DNA from: an uncultured Helicobacter sp.
GTDB taxonomy: Bacteria > Campylobacterota > Campylobacteria > Campylobacterales > Helicobacteraceae
DNA: 64,000 bases
Assembly: GCF_937906905.1 (NCBI RefSeq)
Contig: NZ_CALERY010000002.1
Span: 223,611 to 287,610 of the forward strand
Direction: 5' to 3'
Shown: positions 45,251 through 54,215 of the stretch, in pieces
Layout of the letters: each line of letters opens with the position of its first letter
Numbering within the stretch: the stretch's first letter is position 1
Notes under the pieces: generated by a model
Told to the model about the DNA's origin: nothing
Seen by the model: only the letters and a program-made list of their open reading frames with translations
Databases searched by the model: none
Program-made: the position numbers and the translations under genes

Positions 45251-45758
45251 GAATTGTCCTTTCTCTACAATCTATAAACCAAGTGCTAAGCAAATACCCC
45301 AAAAAACCTCGAGCAAATCTCGAGCTGCTCCCTATGAAAGCAAAGCGCACCCGAAAGCAAAAATGCCTGCAGATCTCACACGCGCCAAGGGGCAGAGATA
45401 GATTCTGGTCAATCTACACCTTAAGAATCTAGAGAATCTAGTCGCAAGAACATCATAATGTGTTTGATCTTCTTGAGGCTCGCGGGCTCTTTGGTGGGGA
45501 TTTAGGCTTGATTTATGCGACAAAATGTGGCGATTATACATAATATTTTCCAAAACTTTATTTAATTTGCCCAATTTTCTTTAGCACGAGGAAATGTTTT
45601 GAGGCACTTGGGCACAATGGCTCTTGGGTGTATTGGTCGAATATGCTTGAATGTCTCTAGCTAGATTCTAGCTAGATTTCATAAGCGCATGGGAATCTAC
45701 TCGAAGAGTTTGCATCAAAATCCATGAACCAATTTTGTATCGTAGGTTCTAAGAGTTT
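45251..45758. other. 508-base gap with a possible untranslated transcript
   Basis: No convincing protein gene. The minus strand has TATAAT at 45533-45538 and, about 210 bases on, a terminator-like hairpin (45301-45324). The DNA between could be an RNA of roughly 220 bases; one internal hairpin can be drawn around 45445-45480 (CAAGAA/TTCTTG). It does not match tmRNA, RNase P or SRP core motifs. An 80-codon frame across it looks unlikely to be a gene. The stretch 45658-45676 is a near palindrome of CTAGCTAG type. Confidence 0.4.
45301..45324 (-). terminator. Rho-independent terminator-like hairpin
   Basis: CTCGAG, a five-base loop, CTCGAG, then G and six T on the minus strand. It lies upstream of fabZ and would end a transcript coming from the gap. 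Confidence 0.5.
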
Positions 45759-47018
45759 TTATAAAATAGGTATCGTATTAAAGGTCTTTTCATCTTGAAA
45801 AATCGCCTCTATCTCTATATCAATTTTCTCCCATGAGTGCCTAGAATCAACAATGATGATTGGATTTATACTCTCGCTTCCGCAAAGCAGATTTCGTAGC
45901 CAAAGCTCCAGAGCATAGTCAATAGGATTATGCACAAGCTCTAACACATTTGCAAACTGCGTATGTATAAGTGCATTAAAATCCTCCAAACACAAAAATA
46001 TGCTATCGTCTTTTGAGCAAAATCCAAGTCGTATGCGTTCATCATATCTTTGTAGATTCTGCGAGGGCGATGAGGATTCCAAACAAGGTTTTAAAGCATG
46101 TCCTGCGTAGGACTCTATGCAAAAAGCCTTACTAGCAAGATTTATCCTACTAGTATCCATCAGCGCTTGCAGCGACACATCTCTCCAAGTAATGGCATTA
46201 GCTTTTGACTTTTTAGATTCTGAGTGTGCGAGAATGTAGCTATTGATTACTGCTCTATCGGGCGAGACATTGCTCGAACCGCCAGCCAAAGCACTGCTAG
46301 AGATTTTTCCCCAGAGCAGGCGCCAAATCCGCCGCTTTCTCTGTGTAAGAATATAATCTCTCCCGCCAGATTCTAGCTCATCTCGCTGGGCGAAAATTGC
46401 CTGACGCTCTTTGATACTGCCTGGCAGCACCCTGCCACCTATCTCGCTCATCATCTCTAAGCTCAATCGATCTTGTTTCGCGCGCTGCTTGGATAGCGCA
46501 AACTGACAGCCACAATAGTTTTGACGATAGAGATTATCTCTTTTGGCAAGCTCATTTTGCTTCTGCACACCGCCATTTTTACGCACATTGATTTTGATAA
46601 AGTCTAAGCCATAGCCTTGCGCGATTATATCGCCCTGCTGATAGAGAGTCTCCTGCTCTTTCATAGGGCTTGATAGCAGCGTAGTGGTGAAAGTCCTCTC
46701 TCCAAGATCCTTGGCAATTTGCGCGCTTTTTTTCAAGCGAACATCAAAGCAAGTGCTACATCTAGCCCCCTTTTCTGGCTCATCTTCTTGCCCTTTCACT
46801 GATGAAAGCCATTTTTCTAGCTCGTAATCCCCCTCAATAAGTGGGATTTTTAGCATATCGCAGCTTCTACGCACATCGTTTAATCGCAAGTCGTGTTCGG
46901 CTTTTGGGTGGATATTTGGATTGTAAAAAAACCCGACAAAGCTCTCTTGCGGATAAGCCTTTTTCAACTCGCTCAAAAAATAATGACTATCCACAGAGCA
47001 ACAAATATGCACTAGCAT
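45759..47018 (-). CDS. queH: Epoxyqueuosine reductase QueH with C-terminal extension
   Basis: A 419-residue protein. The start at 47018 (AGGAG upstream) gives MLVHICCSVDSHYF. The paired cysteines CC near the N-terminus, CSTC near residue 90 and the YCGCQFALSKQR motif are those of QueH (DUF208), which reduces epoxyqueuosine to queuosine in tRNA. The family core ends near residue 200; about 200 further residues follow, partly Ser-rich, that I cannot assign. The start follows a 37-codon small gene by one base. Confidence 0.85.
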   Translation of the reverse strand: MLVHICCSVDSHYFLSELKKAYPQESFVGFFYNPNIHPKAEHDLRLNDVRRSCDMLKIPLIEGDYELEKWLSSVKGQEDEPEKGARCSTCFDVRLKKSAQIAKDLGERTFTTTLLSSPMKEQETLYQQGDIIAQGYGLDFIKINVRKNGGVQKQNELAKRDNLYRQNYCGCQFALSKQRAKQDRLSLEMMSEIGGRVLPGSIKERQAIFAQRDELESGGRDYILTQRKRRIWRLLWGKISSSALAGGSSNVSPDRAVINSYILAHSESKKSKANAITWRDVSLQALMDTSRINLASKAFCIESYAGHALKPCLESSSPSQNLQRYDERIRLGFCSKDDSIFLCLEDFNALIHTQFANVLELVHNPIDYALELWLRNLLCGSESINPIIIVDSRHSWEKIDIEIEAIFQDEKTFNTIPIL

Positions 47019-47019
47019 T

Positions 47020-47133
47020 TTATCTCCTATTTTTATTGTTCTTTTCGCTATTGACAAATAGCATATATCCAGCAATGCTACCGATAACAAAAACTACCAA
47101 AAATACAAGCAGTGTAATCTCTAATATATCCAT
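47020..47133 (-). CDS. Small single-pass membrane protein upstream of queH
   Basis: A 37-residue protein from an ATG with AAAGGAA upstream. It is one hydrophobic segment (LLVFLVVFVIGSIAGYMLFV) followed by a basic tail ending NNKNRR. Its stop is one base before the queH ATG and its last codons contain the queH ribosome-binding site, so the two are coupled. Not recognised; the good ribosome-binding site and clean helix-plus-basic-tail layout argue for a real gene. Confidence 0.6.
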   Translation of the reverse strand: MDILEITLLVFLVVFVIGSIAGYMLFVNSEKNNKNRR

Positions 47134-47204
47134 GTTGTTCCTTTATCTGTGATTGGATTTCAGGCAAGACTGCCCGGCAGATATTTGATTCTTCAATTTC
47201 CAAG

Positions 47205-47232
47205 AAAGCATGTTTCATATGAAACATGCTTT
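47205..47232. repeat. 28-bp perfect palindrome, parS-like centre or terminator
   Basis: Perfect inverted repeat downstream of rlmN. Its centre TGTTTCATATGAAACA (47211-47226) differs from the common parS sequence only in the two central bases on the top strand. It could equally be a terminator hairpin for rlmN, though the following T run is short. Confidence 0.6.
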
Positions 47233-47258
47233 TAATCAAATATTATCTGCTAACACTC

Positions 47259-48461
47259 CTACTTGATATCCTCTTGAATTGCTTTTTTCTCTGGCATTTT
47301 TTTCTCTCGTAGCTGACCACAGGCTGCAGAGATATCTATGCCTTTAGATTCTCGTATGGTAGTGAGCAATCCCCTGCTAGTCAAAAAGTCTGCAAACATT
47401 CGCACTTTCTCCATCTCCGGACGTTCAAATTTCGCTCCGCTATGGGGATTAAACAAAATCAAATTGACCTTTGCTTTTATGCCATTAAGCAAGCTTAAAA
47501 GCTTTTTTGCGCTAGAGATATCATCGTTAATATCCTTGATGACAAGGTATTCAAACATCACTCGCTTGCGTGTATCTATGGGGAACGCCCGCACCGCATC
47601 AATGATACTTTTGATATTGTAGGTTTTATTCATAGGGATAAGCTTGGAGCGCAAAGCGTCATCTACAGCGTGGAGCGATATGGCAAGCTGGACGCCTAGA
47701 TTCTGCTTGCCTAGATCATGGATTCTGGGGCTAATGCCGCTCGTAGAGATTGTCTGGCGCTTTGGTGAGATAGATAGACCATCAAGATTACTAAGAATTT
47801 TTATCGCTTTTATAAGATTATCAAAATTATTCAATGGCTCACCCATACCCATATAAACAATATTTACACGCTTTTCTGCCGGGAGATCATTTAGCTTTTT
47901 GAGATTTACCACTTGCTCGACAATCTCCCCACAGCTAAGATCACGCACGAAGCCACCTTTAGCCGTGAAGCAAAATGCACACCCCACTTTACAGCCAATT
48001 TGACTAGAGATACAAAATGTGTATTTCTCTCCCTCGATAATCTTCCCATTTTCATCAAGCTTTTTATCACGCATTTTGATACATACACTTTCAAATGTAT
48101 GCCCATCTCGTGTCCGGAAGAGATATTTTCTTGTGCCATCGCTACTCTCTTCCTGTGCGATGAGCTTGAGATTATCCACGCTATAAAGCTCATGCAAAGT
48201 CTTGCGAAACTCCTTTGGGAGATTGCTCATATTCTCGAAATCTTTCTCATAACGCGTATAGAGCCAGTTATAAATCTGCTTAGCTTGATAAGGCTGCTGA
48301 CAGACTGCTTGTAAATCTTGGAGAGAGAAGCCATAGATATTTTCTTTCTCATTAGATTCTGGAGATTTTTCCTTGGATTCTCGCATGCTAGAATTTACTC
48401 CGCCAGATCTCACAGCTGAATCCCTACCAGAATCTAGCATAGTCAAATTCTCTCTAAGCAT
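47259..48461 (-). CDS. rlmN: Dual-specificity RNA methyltransferase RlmN
   Basis: A 400-residue radical SAM enzyme that methylates C2 of adenine in 23S rRNA and some tRNAs. The cluster cysteines are in CKVGCAFCFTAKGG; YMGMGEPLNN and the catalytic Cys in SAACGQL are present. About 35 Ser/Glu-rich residues precede the usual N-terminus. It overlaps the upstream nucleosidase gene by one base. Confidence 0.95.
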   Translation of the reverse strand: MLRENLTMLDSGRDSAVRSGGVNSSMRESKEKSPESNEKENIYGFSLQDLQAVCQQPYQAKQIYNWLYTRYEKDFENMSNLPKEFRKTLHELYSVDNLKLIAQEESSDGTRKYLFRTRDGHTFESVCIKMRDKKLDENGKIIEGEKYTFCISSQIGCKVGCAFCFTAKGGFVRDLSCGEIVEQVVNLKKLNDLPAEKRVNIVYMGMGEPLNNFDNLIKAIKILSNLDGLSISPKRQTISTSGISPRIHDLGKQNLGVQLAISLHAVDDALRSKLIPMNKTYNIKSIIDAVRAFPIDTRKRVMFEYLVIKDINDDISSAKKLLSLLNGIKAKVNLILFNPHSGAKFERPEMEKVRMFADFLTSRGLLTTIRESKGIDISAACGQLREKKMPEKKAIQEDIK

Positions 48462-49078
48462 TAGACGCCCCTTATAGGTTTATTTTCTTCTCTCTTATCT
48501 TTACTTGTAAGACCTGCGATAAATTCTGCTAGGATTTCTTTCGCTTTGGTGTGATTGCGCTTAAAGTCAGTTCGTGCATTTTTATCGCAGTAATTTGTGA
48601 TACAAAACACGCCAAATGCCGGTATGCCAAACTCCCTCGCCACAGCCAGCACGGAGAAAAACTCCATATTTTCTATCGCTATACCTGCTTGGCTCATCTG
48701 CGTGGCGACAACAGAATCAAGTGTAATATAATTCGAGGAATTGACCACCACATCATGCGAACCAATTATATTTCCAGATGACTTCCGCAATGTTTCGCGT
48801 GAAACACTCTTGCCCATCTCTAGCTCAATAACATTATCTAGCGGTGTGTAGCTCGCACCGGTAATGAGGCTAGATTCTATCTGTGTCGCACGCGAGCTCA
48901 CGCATACAGTAAGCAGTGGTAAGTCATAAGAATATGCCCCAGCCGAGCCAATGAAAACAAGATTTTCCACATACTCTTTCATACACAGACGAGTCAGTCC
49001 AATGCTAGACTCCACCAGCCCCACCCCTATGGGTGTAGCATAGGAAATGATCTCGTTGTTCCCTGCACAAACTACCAC
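48461..49078 (-). CDS. Purine nucleoside phosphorylase / nucleosidase family protein
   Basis: A 205-residue protein of the PNP/UDP phosphorylase family: FIGSAGAYSYDLPLLTVCV, ENMEFFSVLAVAREFGIPAF and ITNYCD correspond to the phosphate/ribose and base-binding regions. The GTG start follows GGGGG. It is shorter than typical MTA/SAH nucleosidases (about 230). The exact substrate is uncertain. The gene contains a parS-like palindrome at 48791-48806. Confidence 0.75.
   Translation of the reverse strand: MVVCAGNNEIISYATPIGVGLVESSIGLTRLCMKEYVENLVFIGSAGAYSYDLPLLTVCVSSRATQIESSLITGASYTPLDNVIELEMGKSVSRETLRKSSGNIIGSHDVVVNSSNYITLDSVVATQMSQAGIAIENMEFFSVLAVAREFGIPAFGVFCITNYCDKNARTDFKRNHTKAKEILAEFIAGLTSKDKREENKPIRGV
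48791..48806. promoter_or_regulatory. parS: parS-like site
   Basis: TGTTTCGCGTGAAACA differs from the common parS consensus (TGTTTCACGTGAAACA) by one central base and lies about 11-12 kb from dnaA. ParB would bind here to segregate the origin region. It is within a coding region, as many parS sites are. Confidence 0.55.
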
Positions 49079-49095
49079 ATTACCCCCATATTATC

Positions 49096-49860
49096 CTACA
49101 ATCTTACAGAGATTCCACGATCATGCAGGTATGATTTAAGCGAGCGGATAGCAATTTCTTCATTATGAAAAATACTTGCTGCAAGTGCCGCATCTGCCAC
49201 ATCGAGTGAAAAAACCTCTGCAAAATCCTCCAGCCTCCCCGCTCCACCAGAGGCGATGATAGGCAGTGAAACCTCTTTACGCAGAGCTGTAAGCGCAGCG
49301 ATGTCATAGCCACTTTTTGTCCCATCAGTATCCATACTCGTGAGCAAAATCTCCCCAGCACCTCGATCCTCTGCAATTCTCGCCCACTCCCTTAGACCAA
49401 TCCCAGTCCTCTCTCTACCACCTTTGACATAAATCTCATGCCCATTTTTACCAGATCGCACATCCATAGCTACGACCACGCATTGCGAGCCAAATCGCTT
49501 AGCAGCCTGTTCTATCAAGCTTGGGTTGGCAATAGCAGAAGAATTTAAGCTGATTTTATCCGCACCAGAATCTAGCAGCAGATAGATGTCTTCCAGCGTG
49601 CGTATCCCGCCACCGATTGTTAGTGGGATATAAACCTCTCGTGCAATCTGCCTAATAAGATCGATAAGAATCTGTCTATGCTCAAACGACGCGGTAATAT
49701 CCAAAATCACAAGTTCATCTGCAAGTGCATCATTATAGAATCTAGCTAGAGCTACTGGATCGCCGACATTTTGCAAGCCGACAAAATTCACTCCCTTCAC
49801 CACTTGCCCATCTTTTATATCTAGACATGGGATAATTCGTTTCGCAAGATGATTAGTCAT
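49096..49860 (-). CDS. hisF: Imidazole glycerol phosphate synthase subunit HisF
   Basis: A 254-residue TIM-barrel cyclase of histidine synthesis. The start at 49860 (AAGGAG upstream) gives MTNHLAKRIIPCLDIKDG, with the catalytic Asp in CLDIKDG; the second Asp lies in LTSMDTDGTKSGYD. It works with HisH, which is not in the window. Short spacing to the phosphorylase gene downstream. Confidence 0.96.
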   Translation of the reverse strand: MTNHLAKRIIPCLDIKDGQVVKGVNFVGLQNVGDPVALARFYNDALADELVILDITASFEHRQILIDLIRQIAREVYIPLTIGGGIRTLEDIYLLLDSGADKISLNSSAIANPSLIEQAAKRFGSQCVVVAMDVRSGKNGHEIYVKGGRERTGIGLREWARIAEDRGAGEILLTSMDTDGTKSGYDIAALTALRKEVSLPIIASGGAGRLEDFAEVFSLDVADAALAASIFHNEEIAIRSLKSYLHDRGISVRL

Positions 49861-50047
49861 CTTAGCATGCTCCTTAAAATAACATCTATAGCAAATAGTG
49901 CCCACTAAATTTCCAAAATGAATTGCAAAGTATAATGCAGAGATATAAAATTCTCCTAAAATCCATTAACTTTATCAATTTTTGTAAAGCAGATATAAGA
50001 AAAACTCGATACAATGTTAGGGATTTTAGATAAATGCGAGCGGATAG

Positions 50048-50884
50048 ATGCGAGCGAAAAAGCATTTTGGACAGAATTTTTTACACAATCCGTTCATACT
50101 CGAAAGAATCCTCCAAGCAAGCGCCGAACTACTACAAGGTCAAAAGCTTATAGAAATCGGGGTTGGCTTGGGTGATTTATCAGAGCGGCTTTTGTCTCTC
50201 TCGAGTCTTACGACTTATGAAATCGATGCCGATCTGTGTTCTTTTGTTTTGCAGAAGTTTTCATCACGCACTTTCACTCATCAATTCGAGCTTGTGCATA
50301 GAGATGTTTTATCTATCCCTTTTGATATGGATTCTGGGGCAGAGGCGGAGCAGAGGGAGAATCTAAAGTCAGCTGGCTGGCTTGCCAACGAGCCCTATAT
50401 CCTCGTCTCTAATCTCCCATACAATATCGCTACTCGCATTGTGCTCAATCTCTTGCATGATCGCTTGTGCGAAGGGTTTGTCGTGATGACACAAAAAGAG
50501 GTCGCTTTGAAATTCTGTGCCAGCGCACACGACAGCGATTTTTGCGCGTTAAGTGTGCTTGCGCAGAGTGTGGGAGAAATCGAGCTACTTTTTGATGTAG
50601 GAGCGGAGAATTTCACTCCTGTGCCAAAGGTTACTTCATCAGTTTTTCGACTTAGACGCTATGAGAATGCTTTTATAGAGAAAGACTTTGAATCCATGCT
50701 CAAAGCTGCTTTCAGCGCACCACGCAAGAAGCTCTATACAAATCTCCAGCCCTATCTGTGCCAAAGCAGCCAGAATCTACTCGAGATTTTCGAGCGAGAA
50801 TCTATCTCCACAAATGCGCGACCTCACGAAGTTAGCACACAAAAGTATCACCACATTTACAACTCACTTAAAGGACATTCATGA
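50048..50884 (+). CDS. rsmA: 16S rRNA dimethyladenosine transferase
   Basis: A 278-residue KsgA enzyme that dimethylates two adjacent adenines near the 3' end of 16S rRNA. The N-terminus MRAKKHFGQNFLHNP, SAM motif EIGVGLGDLSERLL and NLPYNIATRI are clear. It overlaps the rnj start by four bases, and the order rsmA-rnj-kdsD is shared with H. pylori. Confidence 0.95.
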   Translation: MRAKKHFGQNFLHNPFILERILQASAELLQGQKLIEIGVGLGDLSERLLSLSSLTTYEIDADLCSFVLQKFSSRTFTHQFELVHRDVLSIPFDMDSGAEAEQRENLKSAGWLANEPYILVSNLPYNIATRIVLNLLHDRLCEGFVVMTQKEVALKFCASAHDSDFCALSVLAQSVGEIELLFDVGAENFTPVPKVTSSVFRLRRYENAFIEKDFESMLKAAFSAPRKKLYTNLQPYLCQSSQNLLEIFERESISTNARPHEVSTQKYHHIYNSLKGHS

Positions 50885-52896
50885 ACGAGAACCACACACA
50901 AAATAGTATCAGCGAGAAATCTCAACAAAAGCGTCGATTTTTTAACCCGAGGTTTAAGAAAGACAACCAGCAAGCCAACACACAAAACAACTCAAGCCCT
51001 CAACAGAATCCAAATAGAGGCGCAAACATCAATCCAAATACCAACAGAGGAGGCGAGCAGCAAAGACGCCAGTGGCCCAACCGCAACCGCCAAGAGAATC
51101 AAAGTGGCGCAAGAGAAGTGCAAGGAGCAAGTGAGCGAGGAAATCTAGCATTCCACAAAGACTTGAAAAAAGGTGTAGAGACAAACACTAGAATCCAAAA
51201 AAACAGCCTAAACCCACACAACAAGCTCAATCTCAACACAAAAGCCAGCGTGCGTATCACGCCACTTGGTGGGCTAGGAGAAATCGGCGGCAATATGATG
51301 GTAATGGAGACAGAGAAGTCTGCCATTATCATCGATGTGGGTATGAGCTTCCCAGAAGAAAATATGCACGGCGTGGATATTTTGATCCCAGATTTTACTT
51401 ATCTCCACAGCATAAAAGACAAAATCGCTGGCGTTATCATCACCCACGCACACGAAGACCACATCGGCGCAGTGCCCTATCTTTTCAAAGAATTGCAATT
51501 CCCCCTCTATGGCACGCCCCTAGCACTTGGAATGATTGGGGCGAAATTTGACGAACACGGGCTAAAGAAATTCCGCCCTATGCTCAAAGTCATTCAAAAG
51601 CGCGAGCCTGTGCAAATTGGAGATTTTGAAATAGAGTGGATACATATCACACACTCTATCATCGATTCTTCCGCGCTTGCGATTAAAACAGAAGCAGGCA
51701 TTATCTTCCACACAGGAGATTTCAAAATCGACCACACGCCCATTGACAATCTCCCCACCGATTTACACCGCCTAGCGCATTATGGGGAGCAAGGCGTTAT
51801 GCTACTGCTTAGTGATTCTACAAACTCACACAAAAGCGGCTGCACACAAAGTGAAGCAGTTGTAGGACCGACATTTGACTCACTTTTCAAAAGCGCGCAA
51901 GGACGCGTGATAATGAGCACTTTTAGCTCCAATATCCACCGCGTGTATCAAGCGATCACCTATGGGATCAAATATGGACGCAAAGTTTGTGTCATAGGGC
52001 GATCAATGGAGAAAAATATCGACATAGCACGAGAATTAGGCTATATCGATTTGCCAAACTCCATTTTCATCGAGGCGCACGAAGTAGAAAAATACCCAGA
52101 GCACGAGATTCTAATCGTTACCACAGGCTCACAAGGCGAGACGATGAGCGCGCTATATCGTATGGCGACAGATGAGCATAGACATGTCAAAATCAAATCA
52201 AGCGATTTAATCATACTCTCTGCCAAAGCAATCCCGGGCAATGAAGGCTCCGTATCAGCGGTGCTAAATTTCTTAATGAAAGCAGGAGCAAGCGTAGCTT
52301 ACCAAGACTTTAGCGAAATCCATGTTAGCGGGCACGCCGCACAAGAAGAGCAAAAGCTTATGCTGCGACTCATCAAGCCCAAATTTTTCCTCCCAGTTCA
52401 CGGAGAGTATAACCATGTCGCCAAGCACAAAGATACTGCTATTAAATGCGGTGTGTTAGAGAAAAATATCTTACTTATGGAAGATGGCGATCAAATTGAG
52501 GTCAATCCAAGCTATATGCGCAAAGTTGGTAATGTCAAATCCGGCAAAGTTTTCATCGATAATCAAGCGTGCAAAGAAGTGGATTCTAGCACGATCAAAG
52601 ATCGCCAAGATCTAGCAGATGCTGGGCTTGTGAGTATGGTGGCTTTCATCGCACAAAGCGAGCAGAAAATCCGCTCCCTAGAAATAGAGATGATAGGCAT
52701 AGCAAATCAAAAAGAGCAAGATGAGCTACAAAAAGAGCTCCAAGGTGCGCTTGAAATGTCTATCCGCACGATAAAGCCAGAGGTGATTAGCAATAAAAAG
52801 CTTTTAGAAGGAGAGATACGAAATCTCACAAGAAAACTACTCTTCAAAAAGCTTAAAAAATACCCTGCGATTATGCTCCATATCTTTACTGCATAA
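50881..52896 (+). CDS. rnj: Ribonuclease J
   Basis: A 671-residue metallo-beta-lactamase/beta-CASP ribonuclease. The zinc motif THAHEDHIGAVPYL lies near residue 185 and HTGDFKIDHTP follows; the HVSGHAAQEEQ motif closes the active site. About 115 N-terminal residues are Asn/Gln/Arg-rich and disordered, an extension known from Helicobacter RNase J and needed there for association with the helicase RhpA. It is the main mRNA-degrading nuclease in Helicobacter. Confidence 0.95.
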   Translation: MNENHTQNSISEKSQQKRRFFNPRFKKDNQQANTQNNSSPQQNPNRGANINPNTNRGGEQQRRQWPNRNRQENQSGAREVQGASERGNLAFHKDLKKGVETNTRIQKNSLNPHNKLNLNTKASVRITPLGGLGEIGGNMMVMETEKSAIIIDVGMSFPEENMHGVDILIPDFTYLHSIKDKIAGVIITHAHEDHIGAVPYLFKELQFPLYGTPLALGMIGAKFDEHGLKKFRPMLKVIQKREPVQIGDFEIEWIHITHSIIDSSALAIKTEAGIIFHTGDFKIDHTPIDNLPTDLHRLAHYGEQGVMLLLSDSTNSHKSGCTQSEAVVGPTFDSLFKSAQGRVIMSTFSSNIHRVYQAITYGIKYGRKVCVIGRSMEKNIDIARELGYIDLPNSIFIEAHEVEKYPEHEILIVTTGSQGETMSALYRMATDEHRHVKIKSSDLIILSAKAIPGNEGSVSAVLNFLMKAGASVAYQDFSEIHVSGHAAQEEQKLMLRLIKPKFFLPVHGEYNHVAKHKDTAIKCGVLEKNILLMEDGDQIEVNPSYMRKVGNVKSGKVFIDNQACKEVDSSTIKDRQDLADAGLVSMVAFIAQSEQKIRSLEIEMIGIANQKEQDELQKELQGALEMSIRTIKPEVISNKKLLEGEIRNLTRKLLFKKLKKYPAIMLHIFTA

Positions 52897-52906
52897 GAGC
52901 CACGCG

Positions 52907-53923
52907 ATGAGCCACACACAAAAGCAAGCAGAATCTAGCCTAGATTCTGCCAAATACGCGCAAATCGCACGCGAAGTTTTACTCCTAGAAGCAAAAGAGC
53001 TGCAAAACACAGCCCAAAAATGTGCGCACATTGCTTGGACTCCCATTATAGAATCCATTATTAAAGCTACGGATAAAGGCGGCAAGCTTATTGTCTGTGG
53101 TGTGGGGAAAAGTGGGCATATCGGCAGTAAAATCGCCGCTACACTTGCTAGCACAGGCACACCGAGCTTCTTTCTCCACCCCACCGAAGCTCTGCACGGC
53201 GATCTTGGAATGATAGGAGAAAATGACATCATTTTAGCCATAAGTTATAGCGGAGAGAGCAGTGAGATCTTAGCGATAATGCCGCATTTCAAACGCCTTG
53301 CAGATGTCATCATCACAATGAGCAAAGCCACAGACTCTGCTTTAAGTAAGCTTGGGGATTATTTCCTACCTATTGCCATAGAGCAAGAAGCCTGCCCCAT
53401 ACAAGCCGCCCCAATGAGCTCCACTACTCTTACCCTAGCTATGGGCGATGCCCTAGCAGCCTGTCTCATACAAGCAAGAAATTTTAGCAAATACGACTTT
53501 GGCGCATTGCACCCGGGCGGAAGCTTGGGGAAAGAACTCTTTGTCAAAATCGCCGATCTTATGCAAAAAGACAATCTCCCCATCATCTCCCCGCAAACAC
53601 CGCTCAAAGATGCCATCATCACAATGACGCAAAAGCGGCTTGGAAGCGCGCTGATAGCCGAAAACAACGCGCTTATAGCAGTGCTTAGTGATGGAGATTT
53701 GCGGCGAGCTATGATGAGAAGTGATTTTGACATCAATGCCAATGCAATCACCTACGCCACACAGAATCCAAAAACCTGCCAAAATCCCAATCTCCTAGCC
53801 AAAGAAGCCCTAAAAATCATAGAAGCAAACAAAATCCAGCTGCTTGTCATCACAGATGAAAAAAAGTGGATTCTAGGGGTTTTGCATATCCATACTCTTC
53901 TTAGCGAAGGTATCACACCATAA
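52907..53923 (+). CDS. kdsD: Arabinose-5-phosphate isomerase (KdsD/KpsF)
   Basis: A 338-residue enzyme converting ribulose-5-phosphate to arabinose-5-phosphate for Kdo in LPS. The SIS domain (residues 30-190) has GVGKSGHIGSKIAATLASTG and HGDLGM; two CBS motifs fill the C-terminal third. Ten bases after rnj. The DNA near 53866 carries the word AAAAAGTGGATTCTAGGGG, encoding EKKWILGVL. Confidence 0.94.
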   Translation: MSHTQKQAESSLDSAKYAQIAREVLLLEAKELQNTAQKCAHIAWTPIIESIIKATDKGGKLIVCGVGKSGHIGSKIAATLASTGTPSFFLHPTEALHGDLGMIGENDIILAISYSGESSEILAIMPHFKRLADVIITMSKATDSALSKLGDYFLPIAIEQEACPIQAAPMSSTTLTLAMGDALAACLIQARNFSKYDFGALHPGGSLGKELFVKIADLMQKDNLPIISPQTPLKDAIITMTQKRLGSALIAENNALIAVLSDGDLRRAMMRSDFDINANAITYATQNPKTCQNPNLLAKEALKIIEANKIQLLVITDEKKWILGVLHIHTLLSEGITP

Positions 53924-53932
53924 GGAGCAAAA

Positions 53933-54172
53933 ATGTTTGAAAAAATCAATGAAATAATCATTAGAATCGAAGAAATCCGCGATGAAATCCAAATCCTACT
54001 TGGTATGGGGAAGATTAGCTTTGTGGATTATATAATGATAAAACGCGGCTCTATGGATATGCCAGAAGAGCTAAAAATGGCGGTGTTAGAGCAAATAAAC
54101 GAACAAGTCGATGCACTAAAAGAGCAAATCGATAAACTCAATAAAATCAAACGCGAAATGCTAGTGTTTTAA
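53933..54172 (+). CDS. Small coiled-coil hypothetical protein
   Basis: A 79-residue protein with AAGGAG before the start. Two helical segments with heptad-like spacing (KINEIIIRIEEIRDEI and VLEQINEQVDALKEQIDKL) flank a short central part. It follows kdsD by nine bases in the same operon. No family is recognised. Confidence 0.7.
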   Translation: MFEKINEIIIRIEEIRDEIQILLGMGKISFVDYIMIKRGSMDMPEELKMAVLEQINEQVDALKEQIDKLNKIKREMLVF

Positions 54173-54215
54173 TCCTTATCTACACAGAAGCCAAAACTAC
54201 ACCTACTAGGCTTTA

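Noticed and set aside
45332..45574. 80-codon frame on the minus strand between queH and fabZ
   Set aside because: Needs a TTG start, a promoter-like box lies inside it, and the product has no recognisable features; an untranslated RNA seems at least as likely.
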